Below, in pieces: positions 1 to 8,870 of a stretch of DNA of 64,000 nucleotides. Source of the stretch: Gonocerus acuteangulatus (lineage: Eukaryota; Arthropoda; Insecta; Hemiptera; Coreidae). A program made the translations under genes and the position numbers. Numbering within the stretch: position 1 is the stretch's first letter; every line of letters begins with the position of its first letter. Location: contig OX328127.1 in the NCBI GenBank assembly GCA_946811695.1, positions 43,689,396 to 43,753,395 on the forward strand, read 5' to 3'. The notes beneath the pieces were generated by a model. The model did no database searches. It saw only the letters and a program-made list of their open reading frames with translations, and was not told the DNA's origin.

Positions 1-3000
1 ATTTCTCAACTTTCCCATAATTATTACACAATTTCACATCAATTCGTTTTCTTATATTTTCCATAGTTTTTCCAAACACTGAATTATTCATTAGTTTATA
101 GAAATCTTTTTCAAAATCATTTACAGCTCTAGTTCTCATTTTCGTATTGAGATCAATATATTTTTGTAACCAATTCGATTGTTTAAATTCTAATACCCTA
201 TGAACTTTTTTTAGCTTTAATCCCATATCCAAACATTGTTTTAAATTTCTGTAATGAATCACATATTTTTCTTTATCAAATAATGTCGTTAATAATTTTA
301 CATGTTTTGAATGTATTCCATTTTCTGGAGCTAGAGGTAAATCAGAATGATCATCATGTAACTCTTTTGGATATTCAAGATCAACTTCTAGTATATAACC
401 TTTCTCTGAATCATCATCTAAATTTTCCATTTCTTCTGGTTTTATCCATTTAAATCCTCCATAAGGTAAATATTGACTCATCGCCCAACCATATAAATTA
501 TTTGCATCTAAATACATTAAATAACTAGATGGAAGATTTTTATCATATTTTTTCATATATTTATTATTTGCTTTAGAATATCTATTACAACATTGAGATA
601 TTCCACCACGAGTTCCTTTTTCCAACATCAAAATCATATCATAATCATTTAATAATTCCAACTCGATTTCTGTAGTTTTTAACATTGCATCCCAAGATAA
701 TCCTGGAGCTGTAAAATACCAAGCTGGATCAAGTTTATAAGTTTTTAAACAGACATCTCTAAAATTTTCAAATATATCAGACAATATTAAAACATCTGAT
801 TTAACATATAAATCTGAATACTCTCCTAAATTTCTAATTTCAAATGTTTTCCATACCTTTTTTGCATGTTTATAATCGTTTTCAGAAATATCACAATCAT
901 TCAATTTACTATAAAATTCTTCGATTGAAGGTAATTTTGACTCTTCAAATTTTTCTTCTGAATCCATGTAATCATAAGGATACACACCTTTTCTCGTAAT
1001 CAAATCTAATTTTTCATCTTTATAATATTTACTGGTTTCTCTAAACATAGATTTCAAGAATTTATATTTTTCTAACTTTTTACCTTTCATTTCTTCAGGA
1101 ATTTTTCTTAAGTTCGTAGATAATGAATCTAAACTCGAAGCCATAAATCTGAATGAATCAACAAATCTAATTTCTAATTTATCAACTTTCTGTGTGAATG
1201 AAATATATTTTTCTTCAGTATTTGGAATTACCTCAATATTTTCTTTAAATTTCCCCATCGCTTTAACAAATAGATGTGCATCATATCCAGATAAATTATG
1301 AATGAATACTGGAACAAAGGAAGGATTTTTATAATTCAAATTACAAATTTCATGAGCTGGACCTCGATATTTTCCAGTTAAATGATCATGATCTCTTACC
1401 TTTTTTCCTAATATCCCAATAGGTTTTTCCCCATATTTCTTATAATTATTCCATGTTATTATATCCTTTTCACATATATGACAAATATCAGTTTCCTGAA
1501 AATGTTTTTCTTCTTCAAAAGTCATCTCCAACGGTTTAATTTCTTCATAAATCTTTTGAATATTTTTAACTTCCTCATGAATCATTTCTACAAATTTATC
1601 AGTGCAATCAGATCCTCTATATACTACAGGTTGTTTGTAATCATAATTTTGATATTTTATATAATAACAAAAACTATTTGGTTCATGTTTTTGATATTTC
1701 ATAGTATAAGAACCTGATGAATCAGGTTGACAATTATCAATTTTTTTAGTTAAACATTCAAAATCTGCATATATTACGAAAGGAACTCTTAACGATCTGT
1801 TATAATTTTTGAAATTTAAATATTCACCTTTTTTCGGCATTTCAATTTTTACCGCCGTTTTAGTTTTACAATCAAGTTCATGATTTTCTAATTTTTCAGC
1901 TGAATAGTAATATCTTAAACATCTTTCACATGGATAAATTTTTACTTTCATATTTGTTAGTTGTGTTTTGATCAATCGAGAAAGATCTTTAATCCAACAG
2001 TAATGATAATTTTCATTATCTTTAATATAAAATAAATTTACATGTTTATCTAATTTATGTTTTGTAATTCTTAAAGGATGAACAGATTCTTCATACCCAT
2101 ATACATTTATAGATATATCGTTTTGTTTTTCAAATTTACTAATATCTTTAAAGGAAACTGGGAAGTTGATTCCATCAAAATTTAATTCATCTTTATACAT
2201 TTCATATTTTGTAACTCTTTGAGGATCCTTGTCTACTGGATGTAATGCTGATAGAACTGACCACATAAAACATTTATTATCATTATTTTTTACATTAATA
2301 ATTGCTTTTTTAGATTTTATTTTTTCTGGTAAATCGATATATGAAGAACCTCTCAATGGATTATATTTATTGATTCGAAGTTCTAAATAATCAATACTTA
2401 CAAACTCCCATCCTGAACCATTTCTTTCAAAATCATCCATTTCTTTTATCAATTTCTCAATAGCACTATCATAAAATGTATTTAGATCTGAAGATTGTAA
2501 TATGATTTCATTTTTAGTTTTAAATGAAAATTCTTCCAGAAAATAGTGTGCTCCACCAAACCATTTTACTTCCCCCCTTTTTTTAAAGGTAAGGAAAAAT
2601 TTAAGATTAACTTTCAAATCCATATTTTTTACATTTTCAGTTATCTTATCGATTATTATATTTCTTTTATCTTCCAATAATTCTCTTGGATGAAAAATTC
2701 CTTCCATATTCCTAACTATATAGGTTTTTAATCTTGATTCATAAGCTGTTTCAATTTCCTGAATTTCTTGTTCATCATTAATGTTTACTTTCTTGTGTGC
2801 TAAAGATTCAATATGTTTCTCTTTATATGATTTTTTATAATATTTATTACAATCATCACATTTGATTTGTTTTTCCCTAGGAGGTTTAGGTTTTGAAAAT
2901 AAACTTGGATGGAAATTGAATTCATTTATTGATGTTTTTTTGGATTGATTTATCGATTTTTTAATGGATTCATTTATTAATCTCTTTCGGTTTTTCTTTC

Positions 3001-3315
3001 TTTTTTCATCATTAGTGATCAACTTAATAAGATCAGATTTATTCTTTAATTTTGAAAATCCTTTAATATTACGTGATCTACAATAATCTTGTAATTGTTT
3101 CATCGTCCATAATTCAAAGTTTTTATCAGGTTTTGGTCTAGAAAACAAACTAGAATCAAAATTGAATTCATTTATAAATTTCTTTTTCTCTATTTCATCA
3201 ATAATATGATTTATAAGATCATCTTTCTTATTATATTTAAAATATCCTTTAATATTGTGAGATTTACAGTAATCTCGAAGGTTTTTGAGAGTTTGACTTC
3301 TCAGTTGGTTCTCCA
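1..3315 (-). CDS. Protein-primed family B DNA polymerase, partial (C-terminus outside window)
   Basis: The frame is open from the ATG at 3315 to the window edge, about 1105 codons. It is the replicative polymerase of Polinton/adintoviruses, which copies linear genomes from a terminal-protein primer. Two SAP-like helical repeats (about residues 8-40 and 64-95) are followed by a C2H2-type finger near 150. Exonuclease motifs are visible as YADFE (about 515), HNLSGYD (about 672) and a YxxxD motif, YVKSD (about 835). Polymerase motif A is DANNLYG (about 936) and motif B is NSVFGKTMEN (about 1075). A CxxC...HDH...HxxC zinc cluster lies between Exo I and Exo II, as in other animal Polinton polymerases. 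The catalytic DTD motif C would lie left of base 1. The start fits because the ATG is within a TAATAAATGG box shared with other genes here. Confidence 0.93.
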
Positions 3316-3365
3316 TTTATTAGAAATGAACTTTTTAAATCCTGCAAATTTTTCCATCCTAGAAA

Positions 3366-3782
3366 TTAATACATTTTTTTAAACTGATTCAAAATATATC
3401 CTCTAAATTGGTTTTTCTTTTCAATTATCTCAAATGGTTTCATCTCTAAAAATTCATTCCACAATTCTTCATTTCTCTTAAATTTTCTTATTCGAACATT
3501 ATGTTTAATTTCTAATAGATCTGCAATTTTTGCGATAAAAAATTTATATGGTAGGGCTTTTCGTTTATAATTTTCATTAAAAACTTCAAACACTTCTTCA
3601 ATTTTAATTCTATCTTCGGGTTCATCTATTAATTGTAATAAATGTTCATGAAAATATCTCTGTCTATATTTAAAATTATTATGAGGATTTCTTGTTGGTG
3701 GATAACAACTATAACAACGATTATCTAATACCGATTGTTTACAACAGATCTGACAAAATTCGAAAGGTTCTAATTCCTCCAT
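3366..3782 (-). CDS. Zinc-ribbon protein, possible late-transcription-factor (VLTF3-like) paralog 1
   Basis: A 138-residue protein. A CxxC...CxxC zinc ribbon (C10, C13, C23, C26) is followed by a basic helical domain with a YRQRYFHEHL segment. The order of a zinc ribbon then a YxRxxxF helix and an all-helical domain recalls the VLTF3-like late transcription factors of poxviruses and other large DNA viruses; this is distant and is an inference. It is clearly paralogous to the C-terminal half of the next gene (3850-4563): same cysteine spacing and the same PYKxxxxKIADxL segment. The stop lies 50 bp upstream of the PolB start, and the ATG sits in a TAATAAATGG box preceded by TTCGTTCC, almost the same upstream block as PolB. 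Confidence 0.75.
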   Translation of the reverse strand: MEELEPFEFCQICCKQSVLDNRCYSCYPPTRNPHNNFKYRQRYFHEHLLQLIDEPEDRIKIEEVFEVFNENYKRKALPYKFFIAKIADLLEIKHNVRIRKFKRNEELWNEFLEMKPFEIIEKKNQFRGYILNQFKKMY

Positions 3783-3849
3783 TTATTAGGAACGAACTTT
3801 TTTAGATCTTACAAAATTTTACATCATCATTTGTTTTAAAATATACTCT

Positions 3850-4563
3850 CTAATAGATTAATTTATATTCAAAGTTATTCCATATTTTCACCATTCTCTT
3901 AGTTTCCTTAATTTCAATATTATTTCCTACTTTTAAATAATCTGCAATCTTTTTTACTAAATATTTATAAGGTATATATTTACCTCTATAATTATTAATA
4001 AAAGTTTCAAATATTTTTTCAATTTCAACCTTATCATTAACATTTTCTATTAAATTATTCAATTTTTTACGAAATCTATTTATTCTATACGATTTACGAT
4101 TATATTTACCTATTTTAATGTCTGTTACACAATTATAACAATTATTATTTAATACACTATACCTTCCACATATACTACACATTTCCATTTCTCCATGATC
4201 CAAATTTTCATCTATAAAGTTTCCTTCTGTATCCGAATTTTTTAAATCGTCTCCATAAACTGAAGTTAATTCAAATTCGTCTTCGTAATGTGGAGGTAAT
4301 TTAAATTCTTCCATAGATTCTTTTTCTTCTAATAACTTAATTAAAACAGATTTCTTCATGTTATAATAATTTTTTATTTTATACTGACTTCCCAAACGTC
4401 TTAATTCACCTATATTTTTATTACTTAATTTTTCCTTACTTTTAGATTTTTCTAATATTAAATCGATTAATGCTTGTTTTCTCAATTTAGAAAAACCTCG
4501 ATAATTCTTTTCTTTACAGATTTTTTTTAAATCTTCAACTGTCTTATTTTTCAGGTCTTCCAT
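3850..4563 (-). CDS. SAP-repeat plus zinc-ribbon protein, VLTF3-like paralog 2
   Basis: A 237-residue protein. The N-terminus holds two SAP-like helix-turn-helix units (about residues 5-40 and 46-80), the same type of module that begins the neighbouring polymerase. A short acidic linker follows, then a zinc ribbon (C129, C132, C142, C145) and a basic helical domain paralogous to the 3366-3782 protein. SAP modules usually bind DNA, so a DNA-bound replication or transcription role is plausible. The likeness to poxvirus-type late transcription factors is weak and inferred. It starts at CTAAATAAATGG, a variant of the shared initiator box. Shuffling of the SAP module between this gene and PolB suggests local duplication and fusion. 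Confidence 0.75.
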   Translation of the reverse strand: MEDLKNKTVEDLKKICKEKNYRGFSKLRKQALIDLILEKSKSKEKLSNKNIGELRRLGSQYKIKNYYNMKKSVLIKLLEEKESMEEFKLPPHYEDEFELTSVYGDDLKNSDTEGNFIDENLDHGEMEMCSICGRYSVLNNNCYNCVTDIKIGKYNRKSYRINRFRKKLNNLIENVNDKVEIEKIFETFINNYRGKYIPYKYLVKKIADYLKVGNNIEIKETKRMVKIWNNFEYKLIY

Positions 4564-4598
4564 TTATTTAGAAATAATTTTTATCAATATAAAATTTA

Positions 4599-4742
4599 TC
4601 ATCGAAATATTTTGTTAAATATCTTTTCAAACTCAAATATTCTCATTTTAAACCTCTGATTATTGATTAAATTAAAATTAATTCTACATTCATAAGGTAT
4701 TTCATAAATAGTTACAAGATCATTAAATCTTACCTTCTTCAT
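4599..4742 (-). CDS. Small PPP1R15/DP71L-like (PP1-recruiting) protein candidate
   Basis: An open frame of 47 codons lies in the 240-bp gap between two larger minus-strand genes. It begins with a KVRF tetrapeptide at residues 3-6, an RVxF-type docking site for protein phosphatase 1. This is followed by V10-T11, Y13 and, near the end, RF..RI (residues 30-35). The order KVRF, VT, (Y/H), RF..RI is that of the conserved core of cellular GADD34/PPP1R15 and the viral proteins DP71L and ICP34.5, which recruit PP1 to dephosphorylate eIF2-alpha and keep translation running in infected cells. The match is short and the usual tryptophan and ARDR segment are not apparent, so the function is inferred. TATAAAATG precedes the start. 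Confidence 0.5.
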   Translation of the reverse strand: MKKVRFNDLVTIYEIPYECRINFNLINNQRFKMRIFEFEKIFNKIFR

Positions 4743-4766
4743 TTTATAGTTTTAAAAAAGTTAAAG

Positions 4767-4783
4767 GTGACAGAATCGGTCAC
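4767..4783 (-). terminator. Short hairpin downstream of the PLA2 gene
   Basis: GTGAC and GTCAC form a 5-bp stem with a 7-base loop just past the stop of the minus-strand gene that ends at 4804 and ahead of the small gene starting at 4742. Its position suggests a transcript-end or RNA-processing element, but this is inferred from the structure only. Confidence 0.3.
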
Positions 4784-4803
4784 GTTAAGAGGTAATGAGA
4801 AAT

Positions 4804-6267
4804 CTACTGAAATATATCAAATTCTGAATGTATCAAACCCATTCCTAAATGTCTTTTAATTTTCATTGCATTCGTTGTCAAATATGCCGCAGTTCTTTCT
4901 CCTATATCAGCATCACTCGAAATAACTCTTTCCCATGCTTTATTTTCTAAAATTTTGTCTGCGATATGTCTATCTGATACTTCTTTATGATCTCTATAAG
5001 ATATATCATGTTCTTTTGCAGCTTCATCTAATTTATTAATTGGTTTATCACCTCTTTCCAATCTTTCATTTAATTTAGTACCTGGACCTAAATAGTTATA
5101 ACCCGGATAATGTAATTCGAATGGTAATCCACTTAATATTTTATTAAACAATCCAGATCCTATAGTTTCATCCTTAATTATTTTATGTGGAAGAGCATTC
5201 ACTAATCTTATTAAATATTCAGTTCCTTTTCGATCATCAATATGTTTTTCTAAAAGATTTGTTAAAAATCTGATAATACCGACTTTTTCATTATGAAAAT
5301 TATTATCTCCAGCCAATTCTGAAGCATATATTAAATTCAATCTTGAAATCAATTCATTCAAATTTTGTATATACATAACAGAATGTTCATTATAATTAAC
5401 TATTCCTCTTCCGGTAACCGGAATTGTCTTTAATTCTTCGTATATAGGTTTTAATAAATTTTTATATTTTTTTGATTGTGGAGCTTTTGGTCTATTTGTT
5501 GACGAGTTATTTTTGTTATATAAAACCTCACTATTAATTAAAATTTCTTTATAGGTATTAAATTCTTCTTGTGAATATAATTTTTCACCTTTATTATCAA
5601 ATAAGTTTTCATAATTTTGTGTTAAGAGAACCCATAATCCTTTTGTTCCAATATATTTTTTTCCATCAATAATTAAATCATTTCCATCTATATTAACTTT
5701 ATTCTTTCCGATTTTAAAAAATAATTTTTTTTCATCGTAAGTAATTCCATAATGTTTATCAGTTAGTTTTGGTAAATATGTTGCTCCAAGAGGACCAATT
5801 ATTTGACCGATAACAGATGATGAAATATTCAATGGAGTATCTGATTCATTTAAACTGTCTTCACTTAAATCCGACTCGTCTTCTGAAACTTTTTCCATTG
5901 GAACAAATGTAACTCTCTTTTTGTCTTTTGAAAAAGGTGTACTTTTTGCAAGTGGTGTATCTTTATCGTATAATTCTCGTTCAAAACATGTTTCTTCTTC
6001 TGAAGGTGGAATTTCCATATCTGCTATGTTTCTTGTAAACGGTACAAGATCTGTAATTAATGTTTTATTTTGTTCTAACACATTTTTTATACTCTTGTCG
6101 ACTTGAGAAATCTTTTCATTAAAAGTATTATCAAGTTTATTGATTGCACTCGTTATCGGTAAATATTCTTTACCTTTTAAATCTTCTTCAAGTATTCTTT
6201 GTTTTCTGGCATGTTCAAATTTTTTAATTAATCTATCTCTTATCTTAATAGTTTGTTTTGGATCCAT
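4804..6267 (-). CDS. Virion protein with C-terminal parvovirus-type phospholipase A2 domain
   Basis: A 487-residue protein. The N-terminal 80 residues are charged and helical, probably coiled coil, followed by an acidic, serine-rich linker (about 85-145). A middle domain (about 150-280) contains KYIGTKGLWVLLT and resembles a domain common in animal Polinton virion proteins. Near the C-terminus are the calcium-loop motif YNYLGPG (about residues 390-396) and the active-site segment DEAAKEHDISY (His-Asp near 419-420), the signature of the PLA2 domain of parvovirus VP1. In parvoviruses that enzyme helps the particle cross endosomal membranes, and an entry-stage role is likely here. The gene lies in a minus-strand run with the penton-like gene. 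Its ATG is in a TAATAAATGG box. Calcium and catalytic residues look intact. Confidence 0.88.
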   Translation of the reverse strand: MDPKQTIKIRDRLIKKFEHARKQRILEEDLKGKEYLPITSAINKLDNTFNEKISQVDKSIKNVLEQNKTLITDLVPFTRNIADMEIPPSEEETCFERELYDKDTPLAKSTPFSKDKKRVTFVPMEKVSEDESDLSEDSLNESDTPLNISSSVIGQIIGPLGATYLPKLTDKHYGITYDEKKLFFKIGKNKVNIDGNDLIIDGKKYIGTKGLWVLLTQNYENLFDNKGEKLYSQEEFNTYKEILINSEVLYNKNNSSTNRPKAPQSKKYKNLLKPIYEELKTIPVTGRGIVNYNEHSVMYIQNLNELISRLNLIYASELAGDNNFHNEKVGIIRFLTNLLEKHIDDRKGTEYLIRLVNALPHKIIKDETIGSGLFNKILSGLPFELHYPGYNYLGPGTKLNERLERGDKPINKLDEAAKEHDISYRDHKEVSDRHIADKILENKAWERVISSDADIGERTAAYLTTNAMKIKRHLGMGLIHSEFDIFQ

Positions 6268-6331
6268 TTATTATATTAAAAAGTTCAGAACGGTTTAACT
6301 AGATTTAACTAAGTTTAACATTTCGTTAAGT

Positions 6332-7054
6332 TTATTTGTCATGAATCAGACTTAAATATATAATATTATTAACATTTTCATTATTTAATAATTCATGTCT
6401 TTCATTCCTAATAGTTACATTTATTTTTTGAATTTTATGAATATCGTTTCTAATTGGAACATAAACAATTTCTAAGGGTTTTTCTGAAATCTTTGATTCA
6501 AAAGGAACATTCGGGAAAAAACTATATACTAAATCAGTTTCTTCATGTATGTGTTCATTAGAAGAATGACTCACTAAACTAGATTCGACTAAATTACAAT
6601 GAATTTCGATAACATCAAAAGGTCTTAATTTAGGTCTGAATTTTCCAACATGTACCGTGTTACTTGCATAATCTGTTGAAATTTCATTTTTAGTTGGTAT
6701 TTCGAAACCAAAAATGTTTTTAAGATTTACGTCCAGATCAAATGGATACGGTGAAAACATTTTTACCTTTCCATCATTATTACTTTTTATATAGAACTTT
6801 TCGTTTACAAGTTCTTTCTTTATTAGATTATCGATTTCTTTTAAACTCCAAAATCCTTTTTCAATTTTAATATGTTTTCTTGATTTATTAATATCGAATG
6901 AAATGAATGAATCTTTTTGTATGTTAGGAATGTTATTATCCGAATAAAAACCAACAAGACCTATTTTATAATTTATATTTTCGTCTAGAAATATTGGATG
7001 TGCTAATTTCAAAGTCAACTTAGAAGTTTTACCAGTTATTTTTAACAATTTCAT
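6332..7054 (-). CDS. Penton-like minor capsid protein (single jelly roll)
   Basis: A 240-residue, beta-rich protein. The pattern NYKIGLVGFYSDNNIPNI near residues 28-45, then FWSLKEIDNLIKKEL, a NIFGFEIP segment and a conserved VYVPI near the C-terminus match the minor capsid/penton proteins of Polinton and adintovirus elements, single jelly rolls thought to occupy the capsid vertices. No signal peptide or membrane segment is visible. The gene is divergent from the packaging ATPase with only 24 bp between the two start codons, so the pair probably shares a bidirectional promoter. The start lacks the TAATAAATGG box. Its 3' side, 6268-6331, has GTTTAACT-like repeats. Confidence 0.82.
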   Translation of the reverse strand: MKLLKITGKTSKLTLKLAHPIFLDENINYKIGLVGFYSDNNIPNIQKDSFISFDINKSRKHIKIEKGFWSLKEIDNLIKKELVNEKFYIKSNNDGKVKMFSPYPFDLDVNLKNIFGFEIPTKNEISTDYASNTVHVGKFRPKLRPFDVIEIHCNLVESSLVSHSSNEHIHEETDLVYSFFPNVPFESKISEKPLEIVYVPIRNDIHKIQKINVTIRNERHELLNNENVNNIIYLSLIHDK

Positions 7055-7078
7055 CTTATATAAATTACTCTATTTATA
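7055..7078. promoter_or_regulatory. 24-bp bidirectional promoter between penton-like and ATPase genes
   Basis: Only 24 bp separate divergent start codons. The segment contains TATATAAATT reading one way and TATAAATAG reading the other, so each gene has a TATA-like element. Transcription start sites are unknown. Confidence 0.5.
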
Positions 7079-7756
7079 ATGGAAAAAAAGTATCGTATAA
7101 AAATTTACCACGAAGATAAAAATAAGACTAACAATAAACCTTTTCCATTACCATTAAGATGTATAATTATCGGTAGTAGTGGTTCTGGAAAAACAACTTT
7201 ATTAAAAAATTTTATTTATGGAGATTGGTTAGATTATTCTAAATTATATGTATGTAGTAAATCTTTAGATCAAGATATTTATCAAGAAATGATTGAGTTG
7301 TTTAGTGATATTGGAAATAAAATAGGAGAGGATGTAGGGTGTTTTTATAATGATATTGAAGAAATGGAAAATGTAGATACTTGTGAACCAAATAGTTTAG
7401 TTATCTTTGATGATATTATATTTGAAAATCATGAAAAAATTAATGAATATTTTGTTAGAGGTAGACATAAAAATATTTCTTGTATTTATTTAAGTCAATG
7501 TTATAGTAAAGTTGATAGAAAGTTTATTAGAAATAATGTTAATTTTATTTGTTCTTTTAAACAATCTCTTCATTACACTGAAATGATATATAAAGATTTT
7601 GCTGGAAGTGATTTTTCATCCTTTGATATTTTTAAAAAAATTTGTAATGATTGTTGGGAGGATGATTATGGTTTTCTATCGATAAATACATATAATAAAT
7701 TAAACAATGGAAAGTATATCCATAAACTAGAGAAATTTATCTATTTTAAAGACTAG
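7079..7756 (+). CDS. A32/FtsK-like genome-packaging ATPase
   Basis: A 225-residue P-loop ATPase that would drive genome packaging into the capsid. The Walker A motif GSSGSGKTT lies at residues 32-40, Walker B LVIFDD at about 107-112, and a polar motif in CIYLSQCYSK (about 135-144) fits the sensor of the HerA/FtsK-A32 class. Length is normal for Polinton/adintovirus ATPases. It is the first gene of the plus-strand group and is followed within 20 bp by a small zinc-ribbon gene. All motifs needed for ATP hydrolysis are present. Confidence 0.92.
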   Translation: MEKKYRIKIYHEDKNKTNNKPFPLPLRCIIIGSSGSGKTTLLKNFIYGDWLDYSKLYVCSKSLDQDIYQEMIELFSDIGNKIGEDVGCFYNDIEEMENVDTCEPNSLVIFDDIIFENHEKINEYFVRGRHKNISCIYLSQCYSKVDRKFIRNNVNFICSFKQSLHYTEMIYKDFAGSDFSSFDIFKKICNDCWEDDYGFLSINTYNKLNNGKYIHKLEKFIYFKD

Positions 7757-7773
7757 ATTTTATCCTATAATAA

Positions 7774-7932
7774 ATGGTACTTATATATTGTGTAAAGTGT
7801 AAAAAACAAACAGAAAGTAAGAATTATCATGAAGAAACTTCTAAAAATGGAAAACTCATGGGTAAAGGAATTTGTGAAATTTGTGGAAGTAAAAAGAATA
7901 CTTTTTTAGGTCAAAAAATGAAAAAGAAATGA
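7774..7932 (+). CDS. Small DUF5679-like zinc-ribbon protein
   Basis: A 52-residue protein. It has CVKC (C6, C9) and CEIC (C34, C37) zinc-knuckle pairs separated by a short basic stretch with a TSKNGK turn, matching the small DUF5679-type zinc ribbons known from phages and large DNA viruses, whose function is unknown. The ATG lies in a TAATAAATGG box, and the TGA stop overlaps the ATG of the integrase (ATGA at 7929-7932), so the two are probably translated from one message or by reinitiation. Confidence 0.75.
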   Translation: MVLIYCVKCKKQTESKNYHEETSKNGKLMGKGICEICGSKKNTFLGQKMKKK

Positions 7933-8870
7933 GTGTAAAAGAAGGAATAATTGAAGAAATTCATAAACCGGTTAGAAGAAATTTTGAAAGAACAAAAATT
8001 ATAACTCGAGGAATAAATGACCTGTGGCAATCTGATTTAGTTGAGATGAATACTGGAAGTTTAAAAGGAATATCAAAAATTAATAAAGGATTTAAATATA
8101 TTTTAACTGTAATAGATACATTTTCTAAAGTTTCTTGGGCAATTCCTGTTAAAGATAAAACTGGTAAATTAGTGACTGAAGCATTAAAAAGTATATTGAA
8201 CGATAAAAATAAACCAAAAAATTTACAAACGGATAACGGAAAAGAATTTTATAATAAAGAATTTCAGAATTTAATGAAAGAATATAATATCAATCATTAT
8301 TCTAGTTATAGTGAAATAAAATCTGCTATAGTAGAAAGATTTAATAGAACTTTAAAAGAAAAAATGTGGAAAGAATTTTCTAAGAGAGGATCATATAAAT
8401 GGATAGATATTTTAGATGACTTAATTAAAGAATATAATAATTCCTATCATAGAACTATAAAAATGAAACCTATAGGAGTTAATAAGAAAAATGGAGAAGA
8501 AGTATTAATGAATATTTATAATGATAACAATGTTAAAAATGAAAAACCAAAATTTAAATTAAACGATTATGTAAGGATAAGTAAATATAAAGGAATATTT
8601 GAAAAAGGATATACACCTAATTGGTCTACAGAGGTATTTAAAATAAGTAAAATAATACATTCAGTTCCTATTACTTATAAATTAATAGATTTGAAGGAAG
8701 AAGAAATCGAAGGTAGATTTTATAAAGAAGAATTAATGAAAACCAAATATCCACATGATTATCTTGTTGAAAAGGTTTTAAAAAGAAAAGGAGATAAAGT
8801 TTATGTCAAATGGTTAGGTTTTGATAATTCACATAATACTTGGATAAATAAAAAAAATGTTGTGAATTAA
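7929..8870 (+). CDS. Retrovirus-like integrase with C-terminal chromodomain
   Basis: A 313-residue DDE integrase that would insert the linear genome into host DNA. The catalytic triad is visible as D36 (QSDLVEM), D102 (TDNGKEF) and E136 (IVERFNRT). A C-terminal chromodomain (about residues 278-312, YLVEKVLKRK...YVKWLGF...TW) may direct insertion to chromatin. The usual N-terminal HHCC zinc domain is absent from this frame, so the protein is short at its amino end. The frame overlaps the preceding zinc-ribbon gene by four bases and converges on the BRO gene, the two stops sharing a TTAA at 8867-8870. No lesion in the core is seen. Confidence 0.92.
   Translation: MSVKEGIIEEIHKPVRRNFERTKIITRGINDLWQSDLVEMNTGSLKGISKINKGFKYILTVIDTFSKVSWAIPVKDKTGKLVTEALKSILNDKNKPKNLQTDNGKEFYNKEFQNLMKEYNINHYSSYSEIKSAIVERFNRTLKEKMWKEFSKRGSYKWIDILDDLIKEYNNSYHRTIKMKPIGVNKKNGEEVLMNIYNDNNVKNEKPKFKLNDYVRISKYKGIFEKGYTPNWSTEVFKISKIIHSVPITYKLIDLKEEEIEGRFYKEELMKTKYPHDYLVEKVLKRKGDKVYVKWLGFDNSHNTWINKKNVVN

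Noticed and set aside
5921..6106. Antisense frame inside the PLA2 gene
   Set aside because: It is a shadow of the coding strand with no start context or homology.
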